From a virus, in the IMG/VR virus record IMGVR_UViG_3300023118_000236, positions 1 to 34,961 of that record: 34,961 nucleotides of DNA; one strand, written 5' to 3'. Under the pieces are notes generated by a model that was given only the letters and a program-made list of their open reading frames with translations, made no database searches and was not told the origin of the DNA. Made by a program: the position numbers and the translations under genes. Positions 10,001-16,894 of the stretch are shown piece after piece; within the stretch, counting starts at the first letter, position 1, and every line of letters begins with the position of its first letter.

Positions 10001-11340
10001 AGTCACCCAAATAATCTTTGATGGCTTGCGATGCAGCTTTAGTGTTAGCGGTTTCAAGTGTTATATTCCCTAAATATTTTGGCGAAATCTCATTAAGCTT
10101 TTTTAATGCTCCTAAACGTTCATCCTGCGTAGCATTATGATCATTTATTATAGCAGTAAGGTCTTTTATTTTCGTCTTTTGAAGATCAACCTTTACAGAT
10201 GCCTCATTGGTTATATTATTAGTTTCGGATGCAATTTGATTTTGCAATGAACTTGCATCGTGCCATGATTTTAAGGCAACTACCAATGCAGCAATTACAG
10301 CGGTATAAGCCGCCGTAGAGGCAACGGCAACAACCTTTTCAGCATTCAATAATTCAAGTCCGTCACGTAGTATTCTATATGCAACGGTTTCCAATCCGAT
10401 AGCCACGGTATTAGCTAATGATGCAGCAGTTTGCAGCAACAATACGGCCCGGTACGAGCCGTAAGTAATAATGAGTACCTCGACTATATCAAGTACCTTT
10501 TGATAATTGGCCACCAGCTCAGCAGCAATGGCAATACCTCCGTTTAATGCACCTTCCGAACTTTGGCCGAGGCTGTTTAGCATTTGGGTGAAGGCATCCT
10601 GTAAGTTGCTTAACTGGCCTGTAAGCGTTTGGCTTTGCTTTTCCATCAGGTTATAGAAAATACCTGATGAACCCGTCAAGCTCTTAAACGCTTTTTCCAC
10701 TTCCGGAAATCCTACCTTACCCGCTTCAACCAGTTTGTTTACCCTATCTTCTGTAACGCCAAATTGTTTAGCAAGCTCCGCTATAATCGGAATACCCCGG
10801 CCTGTAAATTGCCTTATATCCTGCGCATAAGCTCGGCCTTGAGTTTTAAGCGTGCCGTATAAGTAAACAATATCACCGATGGGGGCTGATACTCCCGCAG
10901 CTACGTTACCAAGCGTTGTGAGTACATCGGTAATATCTTTTGAGGCAAAGCCGTAGGCAAGCAACTGCTTTGTTGCGGTGGCAACTTCGGTAAGATTAAA
11001 AGGCGTAGTGGCTGCGAACTTTACCGTGGCTGCAAAAAGCAAATCGGCCTTTTCCTTGCTTTTTAAAATGGTTTGAAAAGCCACATCAAGCTGTTCAAAC
11101 TGGCCACGCACTTCTATAATTTCGGAAACAAAGTTTTTAGCTGCGGTTATAGAAAAATAAGGCAGCAGCTACTGCAGCTTTTTTTGCGAAGCTTTCAATA
11201 GCGTTACCGCTTTGAGCCGCTTGCTGTTGTACGGTACGATTGAAATTCTGAAAATCACCACCCGCTTGACGCAATTGCGCAAGTATTTGGGGGTTATTTA
11301 TCAAAAATTCTATTTCTAACGGGCCTAATGTATCGCTCAC
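7083..11340 (-). CDS. Tape measure protein, interrupted by a one-base frameshift near its N-terminus
   Basis: The tape measure sets tail length and passes DNA at infection. The reading frame from GTG 11340 (MSDTLGPLEIEFLINN) runs 67 residues to a stop at 11137. The rest (to 7083, about 1,350 residues) is in another frame. Removing one base from the A5 run at 11153-11157 (T5 on the coding strand) joins the frames as ...AAALFSITAAKNFVSEI..., which then meets the family-typical QFEQLDVAF and TTPFNLTEV segments. The hydrophobic region around residues 280-350 of the restored protein and long coiled-coil stretches (KLQ/ELQ-rich, about 550-1000) fit the family. Either the assembly has an extra base, or this prophage is defective, or there is a programmed shift, which would be unusual here. 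The GTG start lies 2 bp after the stop of the frameshifted chaperone. Confidence 0.88.
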
Positions 11341-11342
11341 AA

Positions 11343-11690
11343 CTACAGTTTTAAAAAGTCTTTAAAGTCATCCTCGCTTTCAAGCTCTTTAGCTTTAGGC
11401 GTTGTCTTTTTCATTTGGGGTGCATCAGCAAGCATCATGTGAACATTTAGCCAACTAATTTTCCAAAGCAGATACTGCCTTGTATACCCCGTTTCTTTGA
11501 TTATTGAAAATTCTATTCCCCAGGGGCTATGCATGCCTGTGGCCTTTAACTCCCCTGTGTCTGTTGGCTCAAGTTTGGTGTCGTCATTATCATTTCCCCC
11601 ACCAATTTGATAGTATTCGTAAAAGCCTCCCGGCCACTTACCACCTTCAATACTTGCATTATGGTTTGCAGATACAATGCGGGCATGTTT
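11343..11690 (-). CDS. Tail assembly chaperone, -1 frame extension (gpGT-type)
   Basis: An open frame overlapping the end of the upstream chaperone in the -1 frame. It is open from 11690 to its TAG at 11343 and clearly coding in its second half: SPWGIEFSIIKETGYTRQYL, then WKISWLNVHMMLADAPQ. It has no convincing start codon of its own near the overlap. In tailed phages the second tail chaperone (lambda T) is made by -1 ribosomal slippage within the first (lambda G), and this arrangement lies exactly between tail tube and tape measure as expected. The fused product would be about 220 residues. A candidate slip site is listed separately. An independent start at the ATG at 11534 is the alternative. 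Confidence 0.75.
   Translation of the reverse strand, partial: KHARIVSANHNASIEGGKWPGGFYEYYQIGGGNDNDDTKLEPTDTGELKATGMHSPWGIEFSIIKETGYTRQYLLWKISWLNVHMMLADAPQMKKTTPKAKELESEDDFKDFLKL
11350..11366. repeat. Phased TTTAAA pair before the tape measure start
   Basis: TTTAAA at 11350 and 11361 (11-bp step), in the last codons of the chaperone extension and 10 bp before the tape measure GTG. It resembles the intergenic clusters but may reflect the encoded FKDF sequence. Confidence 0.4.
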
Positions 11691-12013
11691 TCAAACAGCC
11701 ACCAACTAAGGAGGCCTCCCAAAAACTTACCTTTCCAATACCCGTTAAGTATCGCCATCGCAGCTATTCGGCTCATAGCTTTACCATGATTTAGAAATAG
11801 TAATTCGGCATCCTTTGTCTCCTGATCCTCTGCCAACCCAGAGGCCAGATAAATTTTACTAATGCGATAAAGCGTGCCCAAATAGGGTTGCTTTACGACA
11901 AGATTAAGTTTCTGCTTGCCGAACATTTTAAAGAATAAAGGTGCCGTTACCGGCACCTTTATTCCCTCATCCAACAAGGCTTTAGCGGCTTGAAGTTCAG
12001 CAGTCATTGACAT
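11546..12013 (-). CDS. Tail assembly chaperone (gpG-type)
   Basis: A 155-residue, helical protein (MSMTAELQAAKALLDEGIKV...) immediately downstream of the tail tube gene and upstream of the tape measure gene. This is the invariant position of the tail assembly chaperone that coats the tape measure during tail building. The tube stop and this start are 2 bp apart. The last part overlaps the -1 frame described at 11343-11690, so this short form is probably the abundant product and the frameshifted form the rare one. The function is inferred from gene order and the frameshift arrangement. Confidence 0.75.
   Translation of the reverse strand: MSMTAELQAAKALLDEGIKVPVTAPLFFKMFGKQKLNLVVKQPYLGTLYRISKIYLASGLAEDQETKDAELLFLNHGKAMSRIAAMAILNGYWKGKFLGGLLSWWLFENMPALYLQTIMQVLKVVSGREAFTNTIKLVGEMIMTTPNLSQQTQGS
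11593..11600 (-). promoter_or_regulatory. Candidate -1 ribosomal slip site
   Basis: On the coding strand the codons are GTG GGG GAA ATG, giving the run GGGGGAAA. A ribosome on GGG can re-pair with GGG one base back, which would enter the -1 frame that encodes the conserved C-terminal extension. It lies inside the overlap (11546-11690). The second pairing (GAA to GGA) is not ideal, and CAG GGG AGT just before the stop at 11546 is a second candidate. Confidence 0.45.
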
Positions 12014-12015
12014 GA

Positions 12016-12795
12016 TTAAGCTGTTTTGGTGATTGTAACAGTAGCTACGCTTGTGTAGTCGTTGCTGTCAGTTACAGCCAGTTTGAATACGTAATCGCCC
12101 GCAACGGTCATCCCTGTAATGGCTGTTGATAGCGCAGCAGGGGTAGTAATTCCCGGAGTTGCACCGTCTGGTTTAGATGTTACCGACCATAGTATTTTTG
12201 CGTTCGTACCACGGAACGGCACTGACGTACCCACGAGGTTAGCGGTTGGCGTAGCTAAGCTCTGCGCATTACCCGCATTAACTACCGGAGGTAAGTATTT
12301 GCAGAAATTAATAGGTGAAACACCGGGGGCAGTTGGTTGTAAGATGGTCGCCTTGTTATCCAATAAGGCCATCCCCTGCTTTTTCAAATCGACGTTAAAT
12401 ACAGAGCGCAACTTCGTGCGTGGCAATTCAAATAGTATATCACGTTTAGTGATTATCTGAATACATTTTTCAATGTTAACCACACCCGCAGGAGCTTGCC
12501 ACTGGGTGTTTGGTGCTACACCTATAACAGTACCACCTTTTAGTACCGCAACCACTTCCGGGGTGTAATCCATAGTTGACCAGGCTAAAAGAGTTTGACC
12601 CATTTCATCGAATGATTCGATTGCATAATCTACCTCTTCCGCAAATTGATCGGCGGTGTTTGCATCGGCCTCCTTAAAGCTCGCAGTGTCTTTATAGGTT
12701 AAGCCAACGGGAGCCAGTACCGTACCCATTGCGCCATCCGAAGGGATGTCACCGATTTTAAGGGATTTTAAACCAAAGCTTCTTAATTCTGACAT
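12016..12795 (-). CDS. Major tail tube protein with C-terminal Ig-like/PKD domain
   Basis: A 259-residue protein. Residues about 1-160 look like a siphovirus tail tube subunit (MSELRSFGLKSLKIGDIPSDG, with an acidic stretch and beta hairpins) and sit just before the tail chaperones. Residues about 168-259 (from PPVVNAGNAQSLATPTANL through AGDYVFKLAVTDSNDYTSV) match the Ig-like fold of PKD/REJ-type domains, which often decorate phage tubes and capsids and may bind surface glycans weakly. The start at 12795 follows an A-rich leader without a Shine-Dalgarno site, as usual in Bacteroidota. Confidence 0.82.
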   Translation of the reverse strand: MSELRSFGLKSLKIGDIPSDGAMGTVLAPVGLTYKDTASFKEADANTADQFAEEVDYAIESFDEMGQTLLAWSTMDYTPEVVAVLKGGTVIGVAPNTQWQAPAGVVNIEKCIQIITKRDILFELPRTKLRSVFNVDLKKQGMALLDNKATILQPTAPGVSPINFCKYLPPVVNAGNAQSLATPTANLVGTSVPFRGTNAKILWSVTSKPDGATPGITTPAALSTAITGMTVAGDYVFKLAVTDSNDYTSVATVTITKTA

Positions 12796-12857
12796 GTTTA
12801 TATATTATTATGGTTTTTGTGAATTTGTTAATTGTTCAGTTTGATAGGGGGTTAGGC

Positions 12858-13310
12858 TTATACAGCCGGTGTTTCGGTAGCGGGTTCACCTGATGTGACA
12901 GGCTCTTTAGCTTCCTCCTTTTCAACAAGTTTTTTTTCAACTTTTGGCTTAACCTCTTTAGCAGGTTTTTCAACCTTTGGCTTAACCTCTTTAGTAGGTT
13001 TTTCCACTTTCGGCTTAACCTCTTTAGCAGCTACAGGCTTAGTGGTTTGAACTTCGTTACCTGAATTATCAGTGGTGGAAGCTGCGCCTTCTAAAACACC
13101 CTCTACAACATCCAACACGCCATCAGCAATATGCTTTTCTACCTTATCACGGGTTAGCGAGGTGATGTCTTTACAGTCGAGCGTTTGGCAATGCGCTTCG
13201 GCAAAATGCTTTTCAAAAAATGGCTGACCGTCGCTGGTAATGTGCACCTCATCCTTAGTTAGGTAGGCTCTGAAAATTTCAATTGCGATTGCTAAGATTT
13301 TCTTTAACAT
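12858..13310 (-). CDS. Hypothetical late protein with lysine-rich tandem repeats
   Basis: A 150-residue protein. The N-terminal half (MLKKILAIAIEIFRAYLTKD, then QPFFEKHFAEAHCQTLDCKD) looks folded. The C-terminal half is low-complexity, with three 11-residue repeats of the form KEVKPKVEKPx followed by an acidic tail. It lies between the lysozyme gene and the tail tube gene, where many Bacteroidota prophages carry a small protein of this type. The exact role is unknown; head-tail joining or a scaffold-like role are possible. The repeats are also tandem at DNA level (period 33 bp). Confidence 0.7.
   Translation of the reverse strand: MLKKILAIAIEIFRAYLTKDEVHITSDGQPFFEKHFAEAHCQTLDCKDITSLTRDKVEKHIADGVLDVVEGVLEGAASTTDNSGNEVQTTKPVAAKEVKPKVEKPTKEVKPKVEKPAKEVKPKVEKKLVEKEEAKEPVTSGEPATETPAV
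12936..13034 (-). repeat. Three 33-bp tandem repeats within a coding region
   Basis: The plus-strand 15-mer GGCTTAACCTCTTTA recurs exactly at 12946, 12979 and 13012, a 33-bp period. It encodes the KEVKPKVEKP repeats. Copy number could vary by slippage. Confidence 0.85.
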
Positions 13311-13328
13311 GATTTTTGTGATTTTAAT

Positions 13329-13404
13329 AAACGGGCAGGCGACAGCCCATTGAGTAATTATTGCGCCTTTACAGCTATATGGTGTTTGACCTGCCTGCCC
13401 GTTT
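13329..13404 (-). other. Structured intergenic element closed by a 12-bp perfect stem
   Basis: The arms AAACGGGCAGGC (13329-13340) and GCCTGCCCGTTT (13393-13404) are perfect complements separated by 52 nt. The element fills the gap between the gene at 12858-13310 and the lysozyme stop at 13416. There is no long T-run on the minus strand after the stem, so it is not a simple terminator. It may be an RNA stabiliser or processing element between the lysis genes and the tail genes. Confidence 0.65.
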
Positions 13405-13415
13405 GTTTGAGTTGA

Positions 13416-13874
13416 TTATTTGGTTAAAAACAGTTTTTGCTCTTTGGCACGGCGTTTTACCAGTGTGTCTGATACTACCTTTTTGCCAGTGTGGGGGTCG
13501 GTTATCTTATTCCAAACAAGGAATTGAACAGCAGCACCCTCATAATCCCCTACATTCAATTTTTTAAGCAGCGTGCTTTGGGCTAATGCACCGGTGTTAT
13601 AATGGAAGCTATACAAGGCATCCATTTGATTTTGAGTAACTGGTACTTTTACCAATCGGTTAACCGCATTTACAAAGCTTTTAAGGGTTACTAAAAACAG
13701 ATCATCAGCACATGCCCGGTTCACAAGTATATCGCCCGGTTGGACTGGCTTGCCATCGGCATAGCGAGTGCTGCCCCAACCGATAGTCCACACACCTGCT
13801 ATGTCTTTATAGGCTTTTAACATTAAGCCCTCGAAGTTTTTTATAAGCGTAATACCGCTTGCTGAAATATCCAT
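13416..13874 (-). CDS. Endolysin, GH24 (T4-type) lysozyme
   Basis: A 152-residue muramidase that cleaves the glycan strands of peptidoglycan to release virions. The catalytic triad of the family is visible with the spacing of T4 lysozyme: Glu15 (NFEG), Asp24 and Thr30 (VWTIGWGST). The substrate-groove motif SFHYNTGALAQSTLLKKLN and the end RRAKEQKLFLTK are typical of RrrD-like phage lysozymes. There is no signal peptide or anchor, so export depends on the holin just upstream, whose stop overlaps this start by one base (TAATG). Confidence 0.95.
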   Translation of the reverse strand: MDISASGITLIKNFEGLMLKAYKDIAGVWTIGWGSTRYADGKPVQPGDILVNRACADDLFLVTLKSFVNAVNRLVKVPVTQNQMDALYSFHYNTGALAQSTLLKKLNVGDYEGAAVQFLVWNKITDPHTGKKVVSDTLVKRRAKEQKLFLTK

Positions 13875-14386
13875 TACCCAACGAATGATTTTAGTTTATC
13901 CTTGATTTGAATTATCCATGCGGTCTTATCCTTACCGCTAATGACCGACAGGTTTTCAAGTATGCTAACGAAATTTTCAAACACGATTTGAACGATGAGA
14001 AATACGTGTAACCAACCGAAAATAACAGAGGCAATAAACTTATCGTGATGGTCAAAGCTCATGTGCATGCAGTAAGAAACTCCTATCAACACGAGGTAGC
14101 AGGCCACCTTTAAACTAAAGCGGGATAGCTTCATGCTGCTCAGCGGTTCGTTGCGGATGTGTGACGCAGTAATGCCGCTTACCAGTTCGGTTATGAATAC
14201 AACCAGTAGGGCAATAAATGCCGTATTATCCAGTCCGAACACTTTGTCCAGACTTACCCAAACAGAACTAAGGATCATTAACGCTATGTTTATTTTATAC
14301 TTGAAACTTGGAGCCAGGCTCAACAGAAATTCCTCTATGCTGTGCCAGTCGAATGTTTTAAGCAGCTTGGTGGCGTAGTTTTGCAT
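13874..14386 (-). CDS. Holin (phage_holin_4 / toxin secretion family)
   Basis: A 170-residue membrane protein with several hydrophobic segments (about 34-50, 55-72, 94-109, 119-139). The signature NTAFIALLVVFITELVSGI is followed by basic residues (SMKLSRFSLK), matching the phage_holin_4 family. It would form lesions in the inner membrane at the end of infection and let the lysozyme reach the wall. Its stop overlaps the lysozyme start, a classical lysis cassette. It starts directly after a TTTAAA repeat cluster (14387-14413). Confidence 0.9.
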   Translation of the reverse strand: MQNYATKLLKTFDWHSIEEFLLSLAPSFKYKINIALMILSSVWVSLDKVFGLDNTAFIALLVVFITELVSGITASHIRNEPLSSMKLSRFSLKVACYLVLIGVSYCMHMSFDHHDKFIASVIFGWLHVFLIVQIVFENFVSILENLSVISGKDKTAWIIQIKDKLKSFVG

Positions 14387-14413
14387 TTTAAAGAGTTTTA
14401 AAAGCCTTTTAAA
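14387..14413. repeat. Phased TTTAAA repeat cluster upstream of holin
   Basis: Three TTTAAA hexamers at 14387, 14397 and 14408 (steps 10 and 11 bp), abutting the holin ATG. Similar clusters lie at 15604, 25738, 28616 and 11350. Confidence 0.8.
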
Positions 14414-14415
14414 TA

Positions 14416-14438
14416 CCCGCCCGGCTTATCCGGGCGGG
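14416..14438 (-). terminator. Strong GC hairpin after the capsid gene (terminator or attenuator)
   Basis: CCCGCCCGG (14416-14424) and CCGGGCGGG (14430-14438) form a perfect 9-bp stem with a 5-nt loop, 30 bp after the capsid stop on the minus strand. The sequence after it is only moderately T-rich (TATTT), so partial termination that lowers lysis-gene expression relative to capsid, or 3'-end protection of capsid mRNA, is likely. Confidence 0.65.
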
Positions 14439-14467
14439 GGTTGATTTGGCTATTTGATAGGGGTTAA

Positions 14468-15568
14468 TTATCCAGCGGGTGTGGCAGGTACAAGAAGTGC
14501 AACACCTAAATCATCGCTTCTCCTACGGCGACCACCGGCACGCAGTAATGAAGAGATAATGTCACCGTAGTACAGCGGGTTATCAGTATCATCGAATACC
14601 TTAACCTCACCAAGCGCACGTGTTACAGAGTTCTTTTGCCAAAAGATAGATGCTTGACTATCGGTAGCCAATACACCTGCACCCAGTGCAGCAACAGTGT
14701 TATCGGCTTTAGCCACGGCGATTGAGCTACGAGTCATCAGATTGAAACCGTAAAGCTTGCCTAATACCCCGGTTGTAGCATCAGCATACTCTGTGAATGT
14801 TCTGTACTGGGTGTCACTAAGGCTATCAAAAATCTGATCGGCCATATTTTCCTCAAGCAAACCATAGCGGTCTGTTTTGGTCACATTTTTAGTGTTAAAG
14901 AAAAGGTTGATTGCCCTGATGTCTTTATGAACCGCTACATTCCTGTTACCAGTTGCACCCGGCAAAGTAGCAGCAGCGGCAGCACCAGTAGTTTTAAGGA
15001 AAGAACCTGCGGGTAAGCCCGTAGCCCACTTTAACAACATATCATCAGCTACAAGCTCAGTGATTGCTGCAAGGTGATCACCGTACACATCATCAAGTTT
15101 ATTATATGAAGGTTCAATTGTTTCAGCATTTTGAACGTGCGTTGGGTCAGTTGAATACTCATCAAGCGCATAAGTTATATCACCATCTGTTCTACGTACA
15201 GCAGCAGCAGGGAACGAATTTCTGTTTTTGATCACCAGTGGTTTTGCGCCTGGCTGTGGAATATGTACAACCTTACCCGCTAATACATATTGATCATCGT
15301 TATAAGCGTATTGCAAAAAGCTGTTATCCTTCCAAAAACGCTTTATGATATAATCTACCCACATCTCCTTTTCCACACCGCAAGCGTGTATAAAAGTGTT
15401 GGTATTGCGCTTTTTCTGGAATACGGCAATAAGGAGTACGCCCATTACCAGTACAGTAGCTGCTGCTACATTAGGGATGCCCGCAAAGGCTGCGAGGCCG
15501 TTGGATGCCGGAGATATTGCGAAAATGAATAGCGTTAGGCTGATTAAAAATTTAAAGAAATTTTTCAT
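14468..15568 (-). CDS. Major capsid protein with N-terminal hydrophobic segments
   Basis: A 366-residue protein directly downstream of the protease/scaffold gene. From about residue 66 (EKEMWVDYIIKRFWKDNSFL) it resembles the Mu-like Bacteroidota major capsid family, with VVHIPQPGAKP, the central TDRYGLLEENM and late ASIFWQKNSVTRALGEVKVF segments. The first ~52 residues are odd: two hydrophobic stretches (about 4-17 and 35-50) separated by a Pro/Gly-rich turn, like two membrane segments or a signal sequence plus anchor. They may be a processed prohead delta-type domain or anchor assembly at the membrane. The capsid assignment by position and sequence is strong; the role of the N-terminus is not known. 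Confidence 0.87.
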   Translation of the reverse strand: MKNFFKFLISLTLFIFAISPASNGLAAFAGIPNVAAATVLVMGVLLIAVFQKKRNTNTFIHACGVEKEMWVDYIIKRFWKDNSFLQYAYNDDQYVLAGKVVHIPQPGAKPLVIKNRNSFPAAAVRRTDGDITYALDEYSTDPTHVQNAETIEPSYNKLDDVYGDHLAAITELVADDMLLKWATGLPAGSFLKTTGAAAAATLPGATGNRNVAVHKDIRAINLFFNTKNVTKTDRYGLLEENMADQIFDSLSDTQYRTFTEYADATTGVLGKLYGFNLMTRSSIAVAKADNTVAALGAGVLATDSQASIFWQKNSVTRALGEVKVFDDTDNPLYYGDIISSLLRAGGRRRRSDDLGVALLVPATPAG

Positions 15569-15603
15569 TGTTATGTTAATAGGGGTGAATTGAAAAACAG
15601 TGA

Positions 15604-15631
15604 TTTAAAGGGTGTTTAAAAGGTTTTTAAG
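15604..15631. repeat. Phased TTTAAA repeat cluster upstream of capsid gene
   Basis: TTTAAA at 15604 and 15615 and TTTAAG at 15626: three units at 11-bp steps, in the gap between protease/scaffold stop (15637) and capsid start (15568). Confidence 0.75.
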
Positions 15632-15636
15632 AGTGA

Positions 15637-16719
15637 TTAAACTTTTGAGTGTGGGAATTTGGCTTTGTATTTAGCCTTGTAAATTTCCGGGGCAGCATCC
15701 TTTAGCTTAGTGAGCGCACCATCAATTTCAAATAATTGATCGTAGGTCATTTCTTTAAGCTTGATGATTTCGGCATCGCTTTCGGATAGATGTACACCAT
15801 TTGCAAGAGTTTCCTTAATGGATGGGTTAGGCTGTTTACCTTCAAGGAATTTTTTAACCCTTTCAATCTTGCCATCAGCAAGCTCAATAAGGTTGTCGCC
15901 ATCCTTACGGGTAATGATGTGCTTTTCAACGGCGTTATCCACAAGGGCAACAATTTCCTTTGATGAGCTTTCAGTAAGCAAAGTATTGTACTTTGCTTCT
16001 GCCTCGGTTGCTCTTAGTAAAGCCTTGCCGTTCGCATCTTTAAGGGTAATAATTTCCTGCATTTGGGTGTCACGCAGATTAATTAGGCCAGTGATTACCT
16101 CAATGGCTTCGTTTTCGGTTGCGGTATCCGCAAGCTTTAACATGGGTAGCAATGAGGCCACACCAATGGTTGTTAATTTTGACATATCTGATTTTTTGGT
16201 TTTGTCGGTTGGGATTAATGATTTGAAAAAATCATCTGAAAGCTGAATGACCTGATCAGCCTCATCGTAAAGTTGAACTCCGTAAGCATCAGGGTTGCCA
16301 CCTATATCAACTGCACTAATTTCTTTGAGGAGCGACTTGGTAACTGTTGGGCCAGTTTGACCGGGCATCAGGTCTTCGGGTTCTAAGCTCACCTCTAAAG
16401 GCACAGCACCAATGCTGAACATGTTCAAAGTGCCGTTTTCGTACTTGTTGTAAATAGATACGGCAAAATCATCAGAACTGTCAAAGTATGGCTGTCCGGT
16501 CATTACACCATTAGCATCAATTTCAAGCTCCTTAACGTTACCGATCGGCAATACCTCATCTTTTCGGCTTCCCGAAGCCCGGTAATGCATCCATAACATT
16601 ATGTCGTTATTGATATACTTTGATTTGTCTACCCCCTCACTTAAAAGCCGGAATCCCCGGTTGTTTACGGTGTTGGTATTGATAACATATCGCTTTTTGG
16701 TTTTGAGCATTTCAGCCAT
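15637..16719 (-). CDS. Prohead protease fused to scaffold
   Basis: A 360-residue protein. Residues 1-150 look like an HK97-type (S78-like) prohead serine protease: LWMHYRASG (His45), PIGNVKELEID, NMFSIGAVPLEV (Ser102) and LLKEISAVDIGGNPDA (Glu133 region). The remainder (about 180-360) is helical and charged (TEAEAKYNTLLTESSSKEIV), as expected of a scaffold that is digested during maturation, like Mu gpI/gpZ. I chose the ATG at 16719 (MAEMLKTKKRY) because the longer frame to 16743 would overlap the promoter -7 box at 16741-16748. An internal in-frame ATG at 16185 (MSKLTTIGVASLL) could start a separate scaffold. It is the first gene of the leftward late operon. Confidence 0.87.
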   Translation of the reverse strand: MAEMLKTKKRYVINTNTVNNRGFRLLSEGVDKSKYINNDIMLWMHYRASGSRKDEVLPIGNVKELEIDANGVMTGQPYFDSSDDFAVSIYNKYENGTLNMFSIGAVPLEVSLEPEDLMPGQTGPTVTKSLLKEISAVDIGGNPDAYGVQLYDEADQVIQLSDDFFKSLIPTDKTKKSDMSKLTTIGVASLLPMLKLADTATENEAIEVITGLINLRDTQMQEIITLKDANGKALLRATEAEAKYNTLLTESSSKEIVALVDNAVEKHIITRKDGDNLIELADGKIERVKKFLEGKQPNPSIKETLANGVHLSESDAEIIKLKEMTYDQLFEIDGALTKLKDAAPEIYKAKYKAKFPHSKV

Positions 16720-16740
16720 TGTTCTGCGTTGATTATGGCA

Positions 16741-16772
16741 CAAACGTAATGGCTCATGACGGGCTAAAAAAA
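16741..16772 (-). promoter_or_regulatory. Leftward late promoter
   Basis: On the minus strand the -7 box TACGTTTG (plus coordinates 16741-16748) matches the Bacteroidota consensus TAnnTTTG exactly. A T7 tract lies 17 nt upstream (16766-16772). The box is 21 nt from the ATG at 16719. The geometry is identical to the rightward promoter. Confidence 0.6.
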
Positions 16773-16840
16773 CCGGGTAATTGTATGATTACCAGAGTGG
16801 TATTATATGATTGTAGTTACTGTAATCATATAAAAACCAC
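16773..16840. promoter_or_regulatory. Operator-like inverted repeats between divergent late promoters
   Basis: A long inverted repeat has core arms TTATATGATT (16803-16812) and AATCATATAA (16824-16833), extended by GTGGT (16797-16801) and ACCAC (16836-16840). A smaller palindrome, GGTAAT then ATTACC after six bases, lies at 16776-16793. Both share ATGATT. They lie between the T-tracts of two divergent promoters, a natural site for a late activator of Mor/C type or a repressor. Although a T-run follows the right arm, no upstream transcript needs terminating there. Confidence 0.55.
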
Positions 16841-16873
16841 TTTTTTTTAACCTATTATAACGGTGCACTTTTG
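16841..16873 (+). promoter_or_regulatory. Rightward late promoter
   Basis: T8 tract (16841-16848), 17-nt spacer, then CACTTTTG (16866-16873; one mismatch to TAnnTTTG) and 21 nt to the terminase small subunit ATG at 16895. The spacings equal those of the leftward promoter. Confidence 0.55.
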
Positions 16874-16894
16874 GTTTAAAATCAACCAAAATCA

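Noticed and set aside
1-12000. Mu-type invertible tail-fibre segment with a Gin-like recombinase.
   Set aside because: No serine recombinase gene and no long inverted repeats flanking a tail-fibre segment were found.
12119-12460. Plus-strand open frames antisense to tail and capsid genes (such as this one).
   Set aside because: They follow the codon structure of the minus-strand genes and encode no recognisable protein.
16797-16848. The inverted repeat plus T8 tract read as a rho-independent terminator on the plus strand.
   Set aside because: The stem is AT-rich, no plus-strand transcript enters from the left, and the T-tract fits a promoter element with the same spacing as on the other side.
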